64,000 nt of DNA. Source: Diadophis punctatus similis (lineage: Eukaryota > Chordata > Lepidosauria > Squamata > Dipsadidae). The position numbers were made by a program, and so were the translations under genes. This document shows, in pieces, positions 11,986-24,701 of this stretch. The DNA lies in the NCBI GenBank assembly GCA_023053685.1, contig JALIGW010000029.1, positions 1,177,501-1,241,500 of the forward strand, written 5' to 3'. Position 1 is the first letter of the stretch. The number at the start of each line of letters is the position of its first letter. The notes under the pieces are model-generated. The model saw nothing but the letters and a program-made list of their open reading frames with translations, did not search any database and had not been told where the DNA came from.

Positions 11986-13862
11986 TATATGTGTCTTCAA
12001 ATCAGCATTGTCTCCTGGCGACTGGCAGGATTAGTCCCTGCAGTTTAACTCATGGTCTCCCAGTTTCTAGCCTGATGTCAGGCTTGTGCCGACTTAGACG
12101 TTTAGGGAAGAAAGACCTTCGACTCCATTCTTTGAAGTGAAAAGGTACTTTTACTAAAGTCAAGCGGTTACAGCAAAAGCAAAGCTGGATCTGAGTATTC
12201 CCGTGCAGAGTTTGCAATTTCCCCCTTCCTCTGGCCCTCCCCCCTTGACCAGTCCATCAGTATCCAACAGCATTTCTTTTGGATGTTTTGGGAATGGCTT
12301 TGAAGGTTGGTGCCTCTCTGGTGTATAGTTTCGCATTCCATTCTCAGGCTTCATCCTTGATCGGCAGGTTTAGTCCAGATCGACACCTCTAGTTCCTGTC
12401 ACCTTGTCACCCCCCTCCCCTTTTTCTGCTCATTTCCATGCTCATTTCTTACTTCTCCAATTGCTTCCACCTCCCTTTCATTTTATGGCGGGATGCCAGC
12501 GAAGAGAAGTACAGTATGCTGAAGATGGCAGGCCTGACACTACACCTAAGTAACTGATCTCTCTCTCTCTCCCTCTCTCTCCCTCCCTCCCTCTCGCTTG
12601 CTCTCTCACTCTCTCCCTGCACAATATACCACTTAGATGACAATATCTATGTTGCTTTAGCTCAGGCATCAGTCTCAGACTAGAGAAGCACAGAAAAGCT
12701 CCCTCTTTTTCATTTCCTCTCTCAGTTCTTGATTTCAAGGCTGAAATCACTTGTTCCTCATGTCTTGAAAAGAGGAGTAGGAAAGTTGGTGAGCAGAAGA
12801 CACGCACCCTTTATTATTTGGGGGGGGGCATTTGGGGGAAGCCTGTATGGAAACCTGTGTGCCTGCTAGCAGCATGCCAAGAGTCCCCAGAATGAAATAT
12901 TCTTTTCTGTAAAAGATTTGTGGCAAAATAAAGCACGCCATACCAATTCTTAGCAGCTGTTCTTGGCACAGCTTTTCTTCCGTGCTGTTGAGATATAGTG
13001 TCATGTATTTGGAACATCTCTATGAAAGATTCCTTTAATCTGATATTTGCTTTGCGATGCGTACACATGTGAATGTGTTTGCATTTATGAATAAACAACA
13101 CCACCAGCTTCCTGCCTTTATTCATACCGTAGATAAGCCAGGAAAGAGCAACTGGTGCAGAGCCACTGGCTGGGATTTATGCCTCAGAGAGTAATCAACT
13201 CTGGCTCTTTCCAATTATTTATTCTAATGGTCCTAATATCAACACTGCACTTGCACCTGCAAGTTAATTCTGTTCCTTTGTCAGCTCTTTTGCAAAACTC
13301 CACTTAACAATCCTTCCAACTGCTGGAGCAACGAAGGGCAGTTCCTTATTCCAATGGCATGGGCATTACATAGAATAAACTTATGAAAGGAATTGCCCAG
13401 TACAAAAATGGCTGGCTTCTTCCTGCTGAAAGATTGTCATGCTCTTAAGTGATAGAAGAACTATTTAACTTAGGGGCTGTCATTGACTGATATGAGAACA
13501 TGGGGATATTTTATTTTATGAAGATGGCTTTCCGGCTTATTCAGCATTTTAGAAGAGTGTTGTGTGCAACATTGCTGACCCAGTGACGAATGATTTGGAA
13601 GAGAGCTTTGGGACAGAGACCCATGGTTTCACTCAGCAGAATGAGCAGCGGGGATCTAAAATGTAACAGGTCTGGCTGACTGCAAATTAGGTAATGCAGT
13701 AAAATTTGCAAAAGCAATACAAATGATCATCTCAAAAGGGGGAACCTGCGTAAATTCATGAAGTCTAAAATGTCCTAACTGCACCGCTGAAATCAGGCCA
13801 AGATTTGGAGGTTGCTTGTAGCTGTAAGAGCCCAAGATGAGAGTGGCAAGGAAGCTTTAGGC
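11986..13862. other. Unassigned sequence with a CT-rich microsatellite
   Basis: No gene was recognised. A CTCTCT/CCCTCC tract covers about 12556-12615 and creates an arginine/glutamate-repeat ORF on the minus strand that is not a gene. Confidence 0.45.
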
Positions 13863-14286
13863 CTGTGATGGCGAACGTATGGCACACATGCCCGAAGTGG
13901 CATGCGGAGCCATGTCAGCTGGCACGTGTGGTGTCGCACATTCCTTTTCTGGGTTTCTGGCGTGCATGTGCACGTGACGATCAGCTGGCCTTTGTGGTTC
14001 GGTAATGCTGGAAACCGGAAGAGCCATTTTCCTGCATGAGCATGCGTGCCGACCAGCTGATTGGTGCGTGTGCATGCGTGGCAGTAATCGGAAGACTTGC
14101 TGGCCGGTGCGCATGTGTGCACCAGAAACCAGAAGTACATTTTCCAGTGCATGCATGCTCCCTGGGCAGCTCCTCTTCCTGGTCACGGTCCACAGACGCG
14201 GGAAGTGCTCCCTTTTCGGCACTTGGTGCCCCGTGCGTGCGCGCTCCCTTTTCGGCACTCGGTGCAGGAAAGGTTCGCCATCACTG
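13863..14286. mobile_element. hAT-like non-autonomous element (family B)
   Basis: The ends CTGTGATGGCGAAC and GGTTCGCCATCACTG are inverted. The perfect duplication CTTTAGGC lies at 13855-13862 and 14287-14294. Multiple short ORFs on both strands reflect GC-rich palindromic sequence, not coding. Confidence 0.92.
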
Positions 14287-14719
14287 CTTTAGGCAGTAGC
14301 AAAAGCCGATCCTCATTCTCACTGCACCCCCGGTAGCACTACTGTGATAGGATGAAGGGTGGATGCTTGTACCAACACAATAGAAGAGATTTGCACCTTG
14401 ATTGTAGAATTGTAAACACTGGGGCGATCTTAAAATGATGTTATTTTCTTAGATTTATATTTCTGTAGAAAACTCTAATGATGGGAAAAAATGAAGAAAA
14501 AGGGAAGACAAGGATGACTGGCAGCAAGGTGGATGGTCTGAATATGTGTGTGATGGAATTAGGGCAGAGGTGAAATCCCAGGAGACAAGGGATGCAATCC
14601 AGAGGAGTAAGAGGCAATTCAGTCCAGATGTTACATGTGAGAAGAGGTGAAGACAGCCCTTCCCTAATTGTTCACAGAGAATATTGTAGATGCACGTAGA
14701 TGAAAGATTTTGTCTATAG

Positions 14720-15004
14720 CAGTGGTAGGTTGCTACCAGTTCAGACCGGTTCGCATGAGCTGGTGGCAGAAATTTGGCCCCATTCGCCAAACCGGTAGTG
14801 ATGCCACGCCCCTGAACCGGTTCCCCGGTCGCCGCTGCTTGAAAGCGGCTGGCAACAAACCCTTTGCGCATGCGCAAAGGCTTCTGCACATGCGCAAAGG
14901 CTTTTGCGCATGCGGAGAGGGTCAGTACCTGCATGTAACACGCATTTCCGACGTGATGCGCGCACTTCCGAACCGGTAGGGAAGGTAAGAGAAACCCACC
15001 CCTG
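14720..15004. mobile_element. hAT-like MITE (family A)
   Basis: The ends CAGTGGTAGGTTGCTACCAG and GAGAAACCCACCCCTG are flanked by a perfect duplication GTCTATAG (14712-14719 and 15005-15012). The interior holds a TGCGCATGCGCAAAGGCTT-type short tandem repeat at about 14866-14915. Confidence 0.93.
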
Positions 15005-15440
15005 GTCTATAGATATGAAACAATAAAGAACTCAGCTTGGCAGAATCACCTCATGTTTTTCTTGGTTTTGGGTCTGACCAGCAGTGAGTGCCCCATTGAG
15101 AGACATAAAAGGTCAGGTTGAGCACAGATAATCTTGGACAAAATCTATATAGTCACTAAGAATTGACATTGGCTATGGGGAGTAAATGGCAGACTAAAAC
15201 AGCTTTGCTTTTAGTAGAACCAACAATCAAGTGGGCAGTGGTGAAAGAACTGGCTCCCAGAATTCCCCTCCAGAGAAGGAGTGTACTTGGGATCACCCAG
15301 AGGATTCCTTACATATATTCCCTCTGACGGGACCATAAAGTAGCAGTTCCCAGTGGGTTTTAGAGCTCTGGGAGTTGGTAGAAATAGCTTTGACCAAGCT
15401 GCAGTTGGAGCCTTTCATAAGGACACTGGGTTCGCCCACT
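15005..15440. other. Unassigned sequence
   Basis: No gene or repeat was recognised. Confidence 0.4.
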
Positions 15441-17177
15441 TCCCTTCTTAATCACTTTTATTGGAAATGGCTTATAAATTGCTTTTTGGACATTAAGAAC
15501 CTCCAGAAAGACAAGTTTTATTACACAAGGTGATTTCCCTCCAACCCGCAGTGAAAGATTTATGTAAGTTTAAAAACTGATGGTGCTAAAGAAAACCTTT
15601 TTTTTTTATTTGGAAATAAGCAGTGAAAAGTGTGATTGGAATGTTGATTTTGGAAAGTTTTTAAATAGACTAAGGGGCCAGATTGATTGGAAACAAGTCT
15701 TTAAAAAAGTTATAAGAATATTTCTTGTTGTTTGTTTAAAATACTATTTAAATATGTAAAAGTTCTGCGTTTTAAGTGTATAAAAATCTCTTCCTGGGAA
15801 ATGTTCTGGATGAGAGAAAAATGTAATCAGAAGAGACCATGAAAGCTGCTTGAGACGACCAGAATTAAAGATTATAATTATAGGAGAACTCTCACTAATA
15901 CAGAATGGAGAAAAATATTTTAACTCTGGAAGAATGTAAGGATATTTGGCAGCAAAGTACCCAGGACTTACTATTTAGACTGTTGGATACAATAAAAAAT
16001 GGGCTTAAAAGAAGATATTTTTTAGCTGAAAATTTGGCTATTTGGATATGGATTTAAAATTGAAAGGATATAAGAATGATATTGACAGATATGTTGCATA
16101 AGATCAACAAATGAAACTGGCTGATTTTCAGTAGTTAAAAAGGACACATAAATAATAAACCAGAGGAATGGCTTGGACACATAGATCTTAACTCAGGAAA
16201 ATGATTTGGACAATTTTCTTCCTTTGGATTTACACAAGAAATGTTTTATACCTTTGAAAGAATCCCTTAGAAAAGCAAAAGAGAGAGGAAATCAGCTTTG
16301 GAGACATTACCTAAAAAGGAATCATCAATACCTTTAAAACTAAAACTAAGGTTTTCAAAATGAGCTTGTCTGTTCAAGGTTAAACTGTATATGATCCTCG
16401 CTTTTCTATGGGTTTTTCTTTGGTAGGACTGAATAAAAAGGCTTTTAAAAAATATTTATGGATAAGATATGGGAAGAAAAAGAATTTTGTTGTATTTTTT
16501 AGAAAAAGTGATATAATTGAGAGGAGAGCAAGAGAAGAGGATAAATTAATTTGTGGCACATAATTTGAAGGGATTAAGGATTAATATTTTCAATTTGGTG
16601 ATTCTAGTACCTCTTAATGGAATCTTTCTTGATTAAATTTAAATGAGGTTTTAAAGATTTGTTTACAGATATGAGAATAAGACATGGGAAGATGAGCTTT
16701 AGAGAAAGTGATAAGATAGTGTAAATTACAGGAAAGAATTCTGAAATTAATTTACTTGTTTAACATTTACATGTATGTATGTATGTATATATGTATGTAT
16801 GTATATATGTATGTATGTATGTATATACAGGTATGTACTGTATATATGTATATATTTCTGTTAGCTCTTAATGGACTTTTGCTGATTAAGATTGCAATAT
16901 GAAGTTTTAATTTTTGCCAGTATAAAAGATGAGATAGGGATGAAGTGAATTTGGTTGAAATATTAGAAGACGTGTTAAGCTATTGAAAATGTGTATGCTT
17001 GTCTTGATGAAAGGGAAAGTCATTTCTTTCTATATATTTTTATTTTTTACACATTTTTCCCTTTTCCCCTCTCCCCTTTTCCATCTTTTTGCACATTTTA
17101 TTTTTTCTTGTTTACATATATTCTCCCTAGTTCGTATTAGTTTTTTTTGTTGTAATTTTAAATTTCAATAAAAATGA
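15440..17177 (+). mobile_element. L1-like LINE 3' region, decayed
   Basis: An A-rich, low-complexity, heavily mutated block ends in a pyrimidine-rich stretch (17035-17160) and the polyadenylation-like TTTCAATAAAAATGATTG. The same terminus and the ATGGGAAGA-type words occur inverted at 51226-51960 and 60481-61420, so the three are copies of one family. No ORF survives. An ATGT/ATAT microsatellite is embedded at 16772-16853. Assignment to L1 rests on tail type and base composition only. Confidence 0.6.
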
Positions 17178-18496
17178 TTGACTCCTAGTGACTCTTGCTA
17201 GTTTATAAAATGTTTTTTTTTAAAAACCATTTAAAACAAAACTAAACAAAAACAGAAAACAAAACAACTTAGCAGGTTCTTAAAGTTCTTAAAATCGAAC
17301 ACGACTTCGCAACTAACAACAACAAATCCAAGCAGTTTACAATTTAAAAAATAAGACAATTAGAGGAAGGGAAAGGGAAAGTGTGGATGAAGATAATATG
17401 TACAAATAGAACAATGTCATCAAGCATAGAAAACTTGAGTGAAGTTTGAAAGAAGAATTAAAAGGATAAGGTCAACAACTTGGACAAAGAGAGGGAGGAA
17501 AACATTGAATTTAGAACAACAGAACAAAGAGGGATGAGGAGAAGGAGAAGGATGAGAAAAACAAGGAAAAAATGGTTTGATACTTGTTCATTTTGCATGT
17601 TTTGTCTGCTTCAGATTGAAAAGTGTATGTGGTATTCTCCTTTGGAGTTAAGCAAAAAAAAATGTATGCATGATGCTAACAGCCATCCTAGGTCATCCAG
17701 ATGATGTTGAATATCAGCTCCCCAGTTAGCATGGTCATCTGAAGGCATCAATATATAGATAGAGTTTTTATGTCTCCCCACCTCAAGAAGTTCCCAATGC
17801 AAGTGCAGTGGAGAGGCTCTTGCTATCACCTGGGGACTTAAGTCTATCTCCAGTTTAGTTTCACTGTAAACGCTCTTGCTGAAGAGGGGGTAATAACTCC
17901 ACTTCTTTCCAGGAAACTAGGTGCCAGATGATCCCAAGAAGTGTTGTAATAAGGAGAGTGCTCAATAAAACCAGGCCAAGTGAACTCACATAGGTAACAG
18001 ATGGACTAATTAGAGAGAGTCCTTTGTAGTTTAAGCAACCAGCCAGCTGAAATAAAGGTAAAATGAAAGCCAACTGTGTTTCCCAAAGACCAGCCAATGC
18101 ATGCTGCCCAGGAGCCCAAGTACTCCTTGAGCAATGTACAGTCAACCATAAACACAAGAGAACAGGAAGATCGCGGTGAAGGGGGGAAAATGTTTGTCTA
18201 CAATAAACATAGATTTGCATGAAAAGTTTCCCTCCCGATTACAAGAGCAAAAACTTTACATTCCTTTTCTGTGCTCACAGGGTTAGAGAATTTCTGAATT
18301 TGAATATCAAGCCATTTGCAATGAAGTCACATATATATCAAGCTGCAGAGATGAAAAGGAAAGATATGAGTGGGTTTCCAAGAAAAGTCATACAATGTTT
18401 TCTAGCTAATCCCAGTACTGTATGATCATGTCAGCATAGTGCTGTCTCCAGATATCAGAAACTAGGAGACCTGTGGCAGAAACAAAAGCCCTAGTG
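17178..18496. other. Unassigned low-copy sequence with one hydrophobic ORF
   Basis: No supported gene. The minus-strand ORF at 17861-18220 (119 codons) is unusually hydrophobic and has its own entry. Confidence 0.4.
17861..18220 (-). other. Hydrophobic 119-residue ORF, unrecognised
   Basis: The predicted peptide has three hydrophobic stretches: residues about 18-30, 48-63 and 74-103. A charged tail with SWKEVE and PPLQQERLQ follows. This would fit a small multi-pass membrane protein. I do not recognise the family, see no signal of flanking splice sites, and cannot exclude a chance ORF. Confidence 0.2.
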
Positions 18497-18630
18497 CAGG
18501 GCTGTGAAACTCCCGGCCCTTGGGCCGGATGCATCACACACTGGCCACGCTCACGCCCGGTTTAGCGAGGGGAGAAAAGTCCAGATACATCACGTGATAC
18601 CACCGTGACGACATGGGTTTGACACCCCTG
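18497..18630. mobile_element. hAT-like MITE (family D)
   Basis: The ends CAGGGCTGTGAAACTCCC and GGGTTTGACACCCCTG are flanked by a perfect duplication CCCTAGTG (18489-18496 and 18631-18638). At 134 bp it is a short relative of the copy at 59582-60027. Confidence 0.92.
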
Positions 18631-20068
18631 CCCTAGTGGCATCTAGATCTGAACTACAAAAATTACAATAACCACTAGATGTCAGAAATCTCGGATTTTT
18701 CCATAGGTTTTTGACTTTGCTGCCCTCTAATGGTCACCTTGAATTTTGCCGTCCTTTTCTGGTAGCCCTAAATGGATTATTTTATAAGAAGTTTAACAGG
18801 ATAAACAGGAAAACTAAGCAAAAGAAGGCCAACCACTTAAAAGATGACATGGATATAACCTACTTTGGTTTTACATATTTGTGTTGGCCATAGGCCTATT
18901 GTAGACCAAAGCCACAGTCAACCACTTGACAAGTTAGTTTTACAAGTTACGCAGACTCAATCAGAAGTTATTGTTTAAAAAATTAGGAGGTTAAAAACCT
19001 AGAACTCATCCAAAATCCTCAGAAGAAGGTGGATTTTGTATAGAAGTATTTATTGGTTGAAAAAACAGCTCATTCCTTCAGAAGTGCTGCTGGCTGGCAT
19101 TCTGAGATTGAAGTTTCTTTTCCTAAATTGAATGACAATTATTACAGCCTCGTGATGCCTCTGTACAGAGCCTAAGAAACAAATGTTTTGAATTTTAGCC
19201 AACCAATCCTCACATCTTAATACTTAATTAATGGCCCACTGGGGGGGAATGCATTAATTTTAGCAAATGGAAGGAAACTGGAATCATGGGATGCATTCAG
19301 ACAATGAGTATCGGTCTTGGGAATTATTTTCATTAACATGACAGAGAAGCGCACATGGAGGTAAAAAGACATAAACATTTATTTAAGTGTTGGGGGCACT
19401 GTAAAATCTTTTAGATATATGTAACCCAACTTGGGAACTATAGAGAGATTCATTCATGACTCATTTGTCACTGATTCTCTCCTTTGGCCAATGTTTACAT
19501 GCAAATTCTATCTCCTGTGCTCATTTCATCCATAAATCTGCTCTGTCCTTTTTTCAATTCAGTATGGTTGTGATCTGTGGTTGGGAAAAACCAAACATTG
19601 CTTATTTCATTGCCAATAAGAGCTTTCCTCCAGGTGTGTACCGGCTTAATCTCATAGTCAGTTGAGTTTACTTTATTTCTGAATAATTAACTTAAAACTG
19701 AGGCAAAAATGGTTCTCCTTTTGGATTTCTGCGAGTCTTCAGGGATTGTGGGCCTATCTGTGGGAATTCTTGCCTCATCCCTCCTCCTGTTTCCTGATAA
19801 GGAAGGCTGCATTTACCTTCTATCCTCTTGGATTTAAACTTGGCATATTTTTTTTCTTGGCTTATCAGACACTCCACTTTATGATTCTCGTGCTCTGTGC
19901 TAGCTGGCAGGTGATTATTGACATTTTCCTCATTCCTGCCCTGGAAAATCGTAAGTCACCAACTCATGCTTCATTAAATAGCCTATGGTTCTTTTTTTGT
20001 TCTTTTTTTCTCCTGGGCTTCAGCAAGGTGCTGTGGTAACCTCTCAGGGAGCAAGGAGTCAAAATACC
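18631..20068. other. Unassigned low-copy sequence
   Basis: No gene or repeat was recognised. ORFs at 19456-19665 and 19746-20039 are hydrophobic but have no motif. Confidence 0.4.
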
Positions 20069-20532
20069 TACCATATTTTTCGGAGTATAAGACGCACCTT
20101 AGTTTTTGGGGAGGAAAATAGGGGGAAACAATCTGCCTACCAGGTATTCATCTGGCTAGCATCCTTAGTCTGGTCAGCTTCAGCACATTATTTTATCCCC
20201 TGGTTAGGACTTAAAAAAACCTTCTTCTGAGAGAGTAACAATGAAAGAGCCTGCAAGCTGGTAAGAGCTGGGAAGATAGTTAGCACCTGGTTAGGGCTAG
20301 AAAAAAACTTATTCGGAGCAATGAAAAAAAATTCTGCAAAGACTTAGGGCTGGAAAAACATTCTTTGGAGAGAGTAACAATGAAAAAGCCTGCAAGGTAA
20401 GAGCTGGGAAGATCTGTTAGCACCTAGTTAGGGCTGGAAAAAAAAGCTACATTCGAAGTATAAGACGCACCCAAATTTTCAGCCACTTTTAGGGAGGAAA
20501 AAGGTGCGTCTTATACTCCAAAAAATATGGTA
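20069..20532. mobile_element. TA-type MITE (family F), TACCATATTTTTCGGAG ends
   Basis: The ends TACCATATTTTTCGGAGTAT and CTCCAAAAAATATGGTA are inverted, with TA at both borders. A subterminal AAGACGCACC / GGTGCGTCTT pair lies inside each end. The interior has about three imperfect units carrying TGCAAG..GTAAGAGCTGGGAAGAT and GTTAGGGCT. The copy at 29330-29960 has the same units in inverse orientation. Confidence 0.9.
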
Positions 20533-21286
20533 TTTTGATGTTTTCTGAAGTTTGCATAGTCTTACCACCTTGTTCTCCAACCTTGGATAGCTACATGCTC
20601 CTGGGAGGGTACCAAGTGGGACAGCCCTTCTCTAGCTCTATCCAAACAGAAGTATACTTAAGACGTATACTGCCTCTGCCCTTGGAGGTACAATTTAGTC
20701 ATAATAACTAGCTGTCACGGATTGTTCAATACAATTGTTAAGCCCTGAAATGCTACAAATCTTTTTATTCAATCTGAAGATAATTAAAAATATGAATGGC
20801 ATCCATTCAAGGAGGGGGTAATAATGATTGAGATCCTAAGAGAATTCCTCTTCTAAAACTAGCATTTGAACTGGAAGAAGAATCTTCCTTTCACGGCCAA
20901 GGTTCTGTGCCAATACACAATTTCTCCCAGTTTGAAAACAAATACTGTAGGTTTCAGAAGATAAATCTTCCCAAGGCCATGTAAGATGCTGAAGAGATTA
21001 ATGTCCTTCTCTATACTGGCTAGTCCAGAGTCTGATTAGTCTATGAAATGCACAAGTTACAAACCAGTTGAAAACACAGGGGACTGCAAACAAGTAAAGT
21101 ATGTTATGATTTAGCTCAATATATGGATCCTACCCAAAGACTATTTAGTTAAAGATGTTGACTTGAGAGAGCTGGGTCTGGCAATATCAGAAACACCAGC
21201 CTGAAATCAGACAAGTGTATTCCAATAACAAGAGATAGGTACCGAGCTGTTCTTCTGTCCAAAAATGGAGCTCCCAGAGCCCATTT
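20533..21286. other. Unassigned sequence
   Basis: No feature was recognised. Confidence 0.4.
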
Positions 21287-21365
21287 ATTATTTATTTATT
21301 TATTATTAGGTTCTTCTATGCCGCCCTACTCCCTAAGGACTCAGGGCGGCGTACAACATTACACT
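21287..21365 (-). mobile_element. L2-group LINE tail fragment
   Basis: The words TATTTATTTATT, ATGCCGCCCTACTCCCT and ACTCAGGGCGGCGTACAAC match the minus-strand 3' end of the L2-type LINE at 34265-34935. Only the tail remains. Confidence 0.8.
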
Positions 21366-21533
21366 GAGAAAAGAACTAAATCATGAATTCACTATAAATG
21401 AGTCTTGTATGTTATGTCTAGCAGTCACTGGTCTCCTTTAATGGCTTTCCTTGTCTTGAAATGAACTGACCTATTAGAAATTGGTATCCTGTGCATCTTC
21501 AAGTTCTAGCATCAACTAAGGGAAGCCTGACAC

Positions 21534-21866
21534 CAGGGGTGGGTTCCTCCCGATTTGGACTGGATCGCCCAAACCGGTGGCGACCCGCTGATGATGTCAC
21601 TGTCGGTGCCGTTCCGTGCACACCACCATTTTTTGGGGGGGGGATTTTTCCCCTTCCGCGGCTTGAAAAAGGGCCCTCCCGCCCGCCCTCGGGTGAAATC
21701 TGTACTTTATTTCTTCGCCCGAAGCACAGCTGATGACCTCCTCAGCTGTGTTTTGGGCTAATTCCTGCTTCTGAGCATGCGCGGAAGCCAAATCGCACGA
21801 GGGGACGTGCGTGCGCGAAACATCGCGATGCGAACCGGTGGCGAAGGTAAGTGGAACCCACCCCTG
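21534..21866. mobile_element. hAT-like MITE (family A)
   Basis: The ends CAGGGGTGGGTTCCTCCCG and GTGGAACCCACCCCTG carry a perfect duplication CCTGACAC (21526-21533 and 21867-21874). The subterminal pair AAACCGGTGG / GAACCGGTGGCGAAGGTAAG is shared with the other family A copies. Confidence 0.95.
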
Positions 21867-21989
21867 CCTGACACCCTGACATTTCACAGAGTCTGCAAAA
21901 GGAGTCTCTGCATGTGCACAACCCCGACACTTTGGAATACCATCTATGTTAAACCCAGGGACATTAGGAGATGTAGCCAGTTGCCACAA

Positions 21990-22216
21990 TTCTCCTCCAT
22001 TTATATACTGTCCTCACTTAGAGACATTCCTCGCACAGCAACTGTTCACAGTTATGAAAGTGATGAAAAAATAATTTGGTGACCAAGCTTTTGCAGGTCT
22101 TTAAAGCAACGCAAAACTGTCGTAAGTTCATTAGCACAGTCGGGTTCACATAGTGACTGCTCTACTTAATGACCATTGCCAGTCCCAACTGTGGTCACTA
22201 AGGCAGGGCTACCTGT
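21990..22216. mobile_element. Decayed TA-type MITE (family G)
   Basis: The right side keeps CACAGTCGGGTTCACATAGT, AATGACCATTGCCAG and GGTCACTAAGGCAGGGCTACCTGTA-type words related to the intact copy at 11597-11985. The left end is eroded, so its border is approximate. Confidence 0.6.
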
Positions 22217-22990
22217 ATTGAAAGAAATATAGAAACAGGACAACTCTAACAGTATTCGCGGCCAATAGCAGAACAAGTAATAGAATTGACAGTGTTCTTT
22301 TAGACTTCCAAGGGGACATTCTTTGATGTTTGCCTATCAAGCAGCTAGGACAATGGCAAAACACTCCATGAAGATAGAAAATAAGCATCCTGGAGTGGTT
22401 CCACCCCCTTTGTTCTCTTTCTATTTGACATGAGATTTTAGTACCTGGCAGCATTCAGTAACTTGGTTCCCCCACTCTCATCTCTGCATTTGAAGGTAAC
22501 GTAGGCCATTTGGTGTTCTATCATCTTGCATTCCATCCCCATCTTCTCAACTTGCTGCCCTCCAGATATGCTAGCATTTCATCCCTCTCATTTTCCAGGC
22601 CAGATGGTTGTATCTGTTGAGCAATATTAGATGAGAAAGGGGAAGAAGATTGCTAGTGAAATCTTGGCAACAGCCAACTAGTGATCTCAGTTGTCTCCTG
22701 CTCCGCTTGGTTACCCAGTGAAAATCCTAGCTCTTCCTTTATTGCTTATCACTACTCAGATCTTGCTAGCACGGTCTTTAGAGCAATTGCAGACTTGATT
22801 GTAACATAAATTCAGAACAAAAACAAATGTGTCTAGGTTTTTTGTGTGTCTAATTTGAACTGAAATGGGCTTTTCTTTGGATACTGAATTTCATAGCTTC
22901 AGGGTGACTCCAGTTTTTACGAGCTTTTTGCAGAGACTTCTGTACTTTAGACAGAACTTCTTCACAGCTAGTATACCCAATCCTCAGAGA
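22217..22990. other. Unassigned sequence
   Basis: No gene or repeat was recognised. Confidence 0.4.
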
Positions 22991-22994
22991 CCTT

Positions 22995-23055
22995 GTTCTT
23001 CTGGCAAGGAAATTCTGAGAGTTGAAGTCCACACATCTTAAAGGTTGAGAAATAT
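22995..23055. mobile_element. Half of a family C palindromic MITE
   Basis: It contains AAATTCTGAGAGTTGAAGTC, ACATCTTAAAGGTTGAGAAA and a degenerate end. This is the right arm of the element type at 32646-32766. The left arm is missing. Confidence 0.65.
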
Positions 23056-23065
23056 TGCCTTATAG

Positions 23066-23630
23066 CAGTGATGGCGAACCTTTTTTGGTTCGTGTGCCAA
23101 AAGAGTGTGTGCGCATGTGGTAGCACGCGCGCATGTGCCCACACCCATTCCCTCCCCCCACGCATGTGCCCCCCCACTCCCCCCCACGCATGCGCACAAT
23201 CCCCCTCCCCATCCCTGTGCATGTGCACAGCCTCACTGAAGCCTGGGACGGTGAAAAAACGGGCAAACGGGCAAACCAGAAGTTTGGAAAAATGGACTTC
23301 CGTTTTGCCCGTTGTGCTGTTTTTTTGCACTCCGGAGCTTTCAGGGAAGCTTCCTGAAGCCTCCGGAGTGCAAAAAACAGCACAACGGGCAAACCGGAAG
23401 TCCGTTTTTCCGAACTTCCGGTTTGGCCGTTGGGCAGTTTTTCACACTCCGGGGCTTCAGGAAGCTTCCCTGAAGCCTCCGGAGGGCGAAACAGCCTTCC
23501 CCAAGGCTGAAAATCAGCTGGCTAGCACACGCATGCGCGCTGGAGCTGACATACGGCAACGCCTCGCATGCCCTCCGATATGGCTCCTCATGTCACCTGT
23601 GGCACGCGTGACATAGGTTCGCCATCACGG
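23066..23630. mobile_element. hAT-like non-autonomous element (family B), long form
   Basis: The left end CAGTGATGGCGAACC and right end GGTTCGCCATCACGG are flanked by a perfect duplication CCTTATAG (23058-23065 and 23631-23638). The interior has a large imperfect palindrome around 23265-23490 with repeated GGGCAAACCGGAAGT words. A 182-codon plus-strand ORF across it is a by-product of that structure. Confidence 0.93.
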
Positions 23631-24457
23631 CCTTATAGAATGAATGCGGCACATACACAAGATACGCTTCTCCCATGGAAAAATAACCAGATGGAGAAGC
23701 TCCAGTCCAAACTTGGTATCAAAGAAATTAATCAAAGCAGGACATGGAAAAACAGTTTGCGGATGACATTTTGCATAGAGGGAAGTGAAAGCATGGGATC
23801 TGAAGAGAGAAAACCAGAGCAGAGTAAGCAATATCTTAATCTTGGTGGGCCCATGGGATTTGCTTTATGCATGTGTGACAGTCTCTTTCTGCAGCAAGTA
23901 CAAGCTCAGGCTGGATAAAGTAATTCTGCCAGGATTTGGCAGCTCCACAACAGGCAGGCTCACAGGGGAAAGAGCCCACCTGTTTGCATCTGGCTGAAAT
24001 GTCTCTTTGTGAAGGGCACTTGGCCCCGATTTTGAAGTCTCTGAATCAGAGCAAATCTTCTGTTCCTAAAGCAATCTGTCTAGGTGGCACAATGAGCAAG
24101 GGAGGTAGGAGGTAGATGTGTGTGCGTTGTTGGGGGGAAAGAGAAAGAATGGAAGAAAAAAAGCCTTTTAGCGGGACTAAATTCATCTTTTGGTCTTCTC
24201 TCTACTACTGTGACCCTTCTCCCCCTCTCCATTCCTAAAGCCAACAAGGATGAATGGTTGGACATGTTGGTTAATCTGAGACTCTTAATGGAGACATCAA
24301 AGCAGGATCAGTGTTCCCGCTTTAACTTTTAACTGTTTAGGTTGGAATAATCAATTGAAGCCTTCTTCAAAGCCTGGCTTGATTGGCAAGAGTAGCTTTG
24401 GCCAGCTGTGAGGTAGGCAGTTTGGATAAACCTCTCAGTCCAGCATCATCCAGACAG
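23631..24457. other. Unassigned sequence
   Basis: No supported gene or repeat. Confidence 0.4.
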
Positions 24458-24465
24458 TCTTCAAG

Positions 24466-24701
24466 CAGTGGTGGGATTCAAATTTCTTTTACTACCAATT
24501 CTATGGGCGTGGCTTGGTGGGTGTGGCAGGGGAAGGATACTGCAAAATCCCCATTTCCTCCTGATCAGCTGGGACTCGGGAGGCAGAGAATAGATGGGGG
24601 CGGGGCCAGTCAGAGGTGATATTTACCGGTTCTCCGAACTACTTAAAATTTCTGCTACCGGTTCTCCAGAACTGGTCAGAACCTGCTGAATCCCACCTCT
24701 G
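24466..24701. mobile_element. hAT-like MITE (family A, TCAAAT subtype)
   Basis: The ends CAGTGGTGGGATTCAAATT and GCTGAATCCCACCTCTG are bordered by a perfect duplication TCTTCAAG (24458-24465 and 24702-24709). The interior TACCGGTTCTCC / GGTTCTCCAGAACTGG is shared with 28417-28724, so these two form a recent subfamily. Confidence 0.95.

Noticed and set aside
23068..23616. 182-residue plus-strand ORF
   Set aside because: It lies entirely within a hAT-like element whose palindromic GC-rich interior opens several frames.
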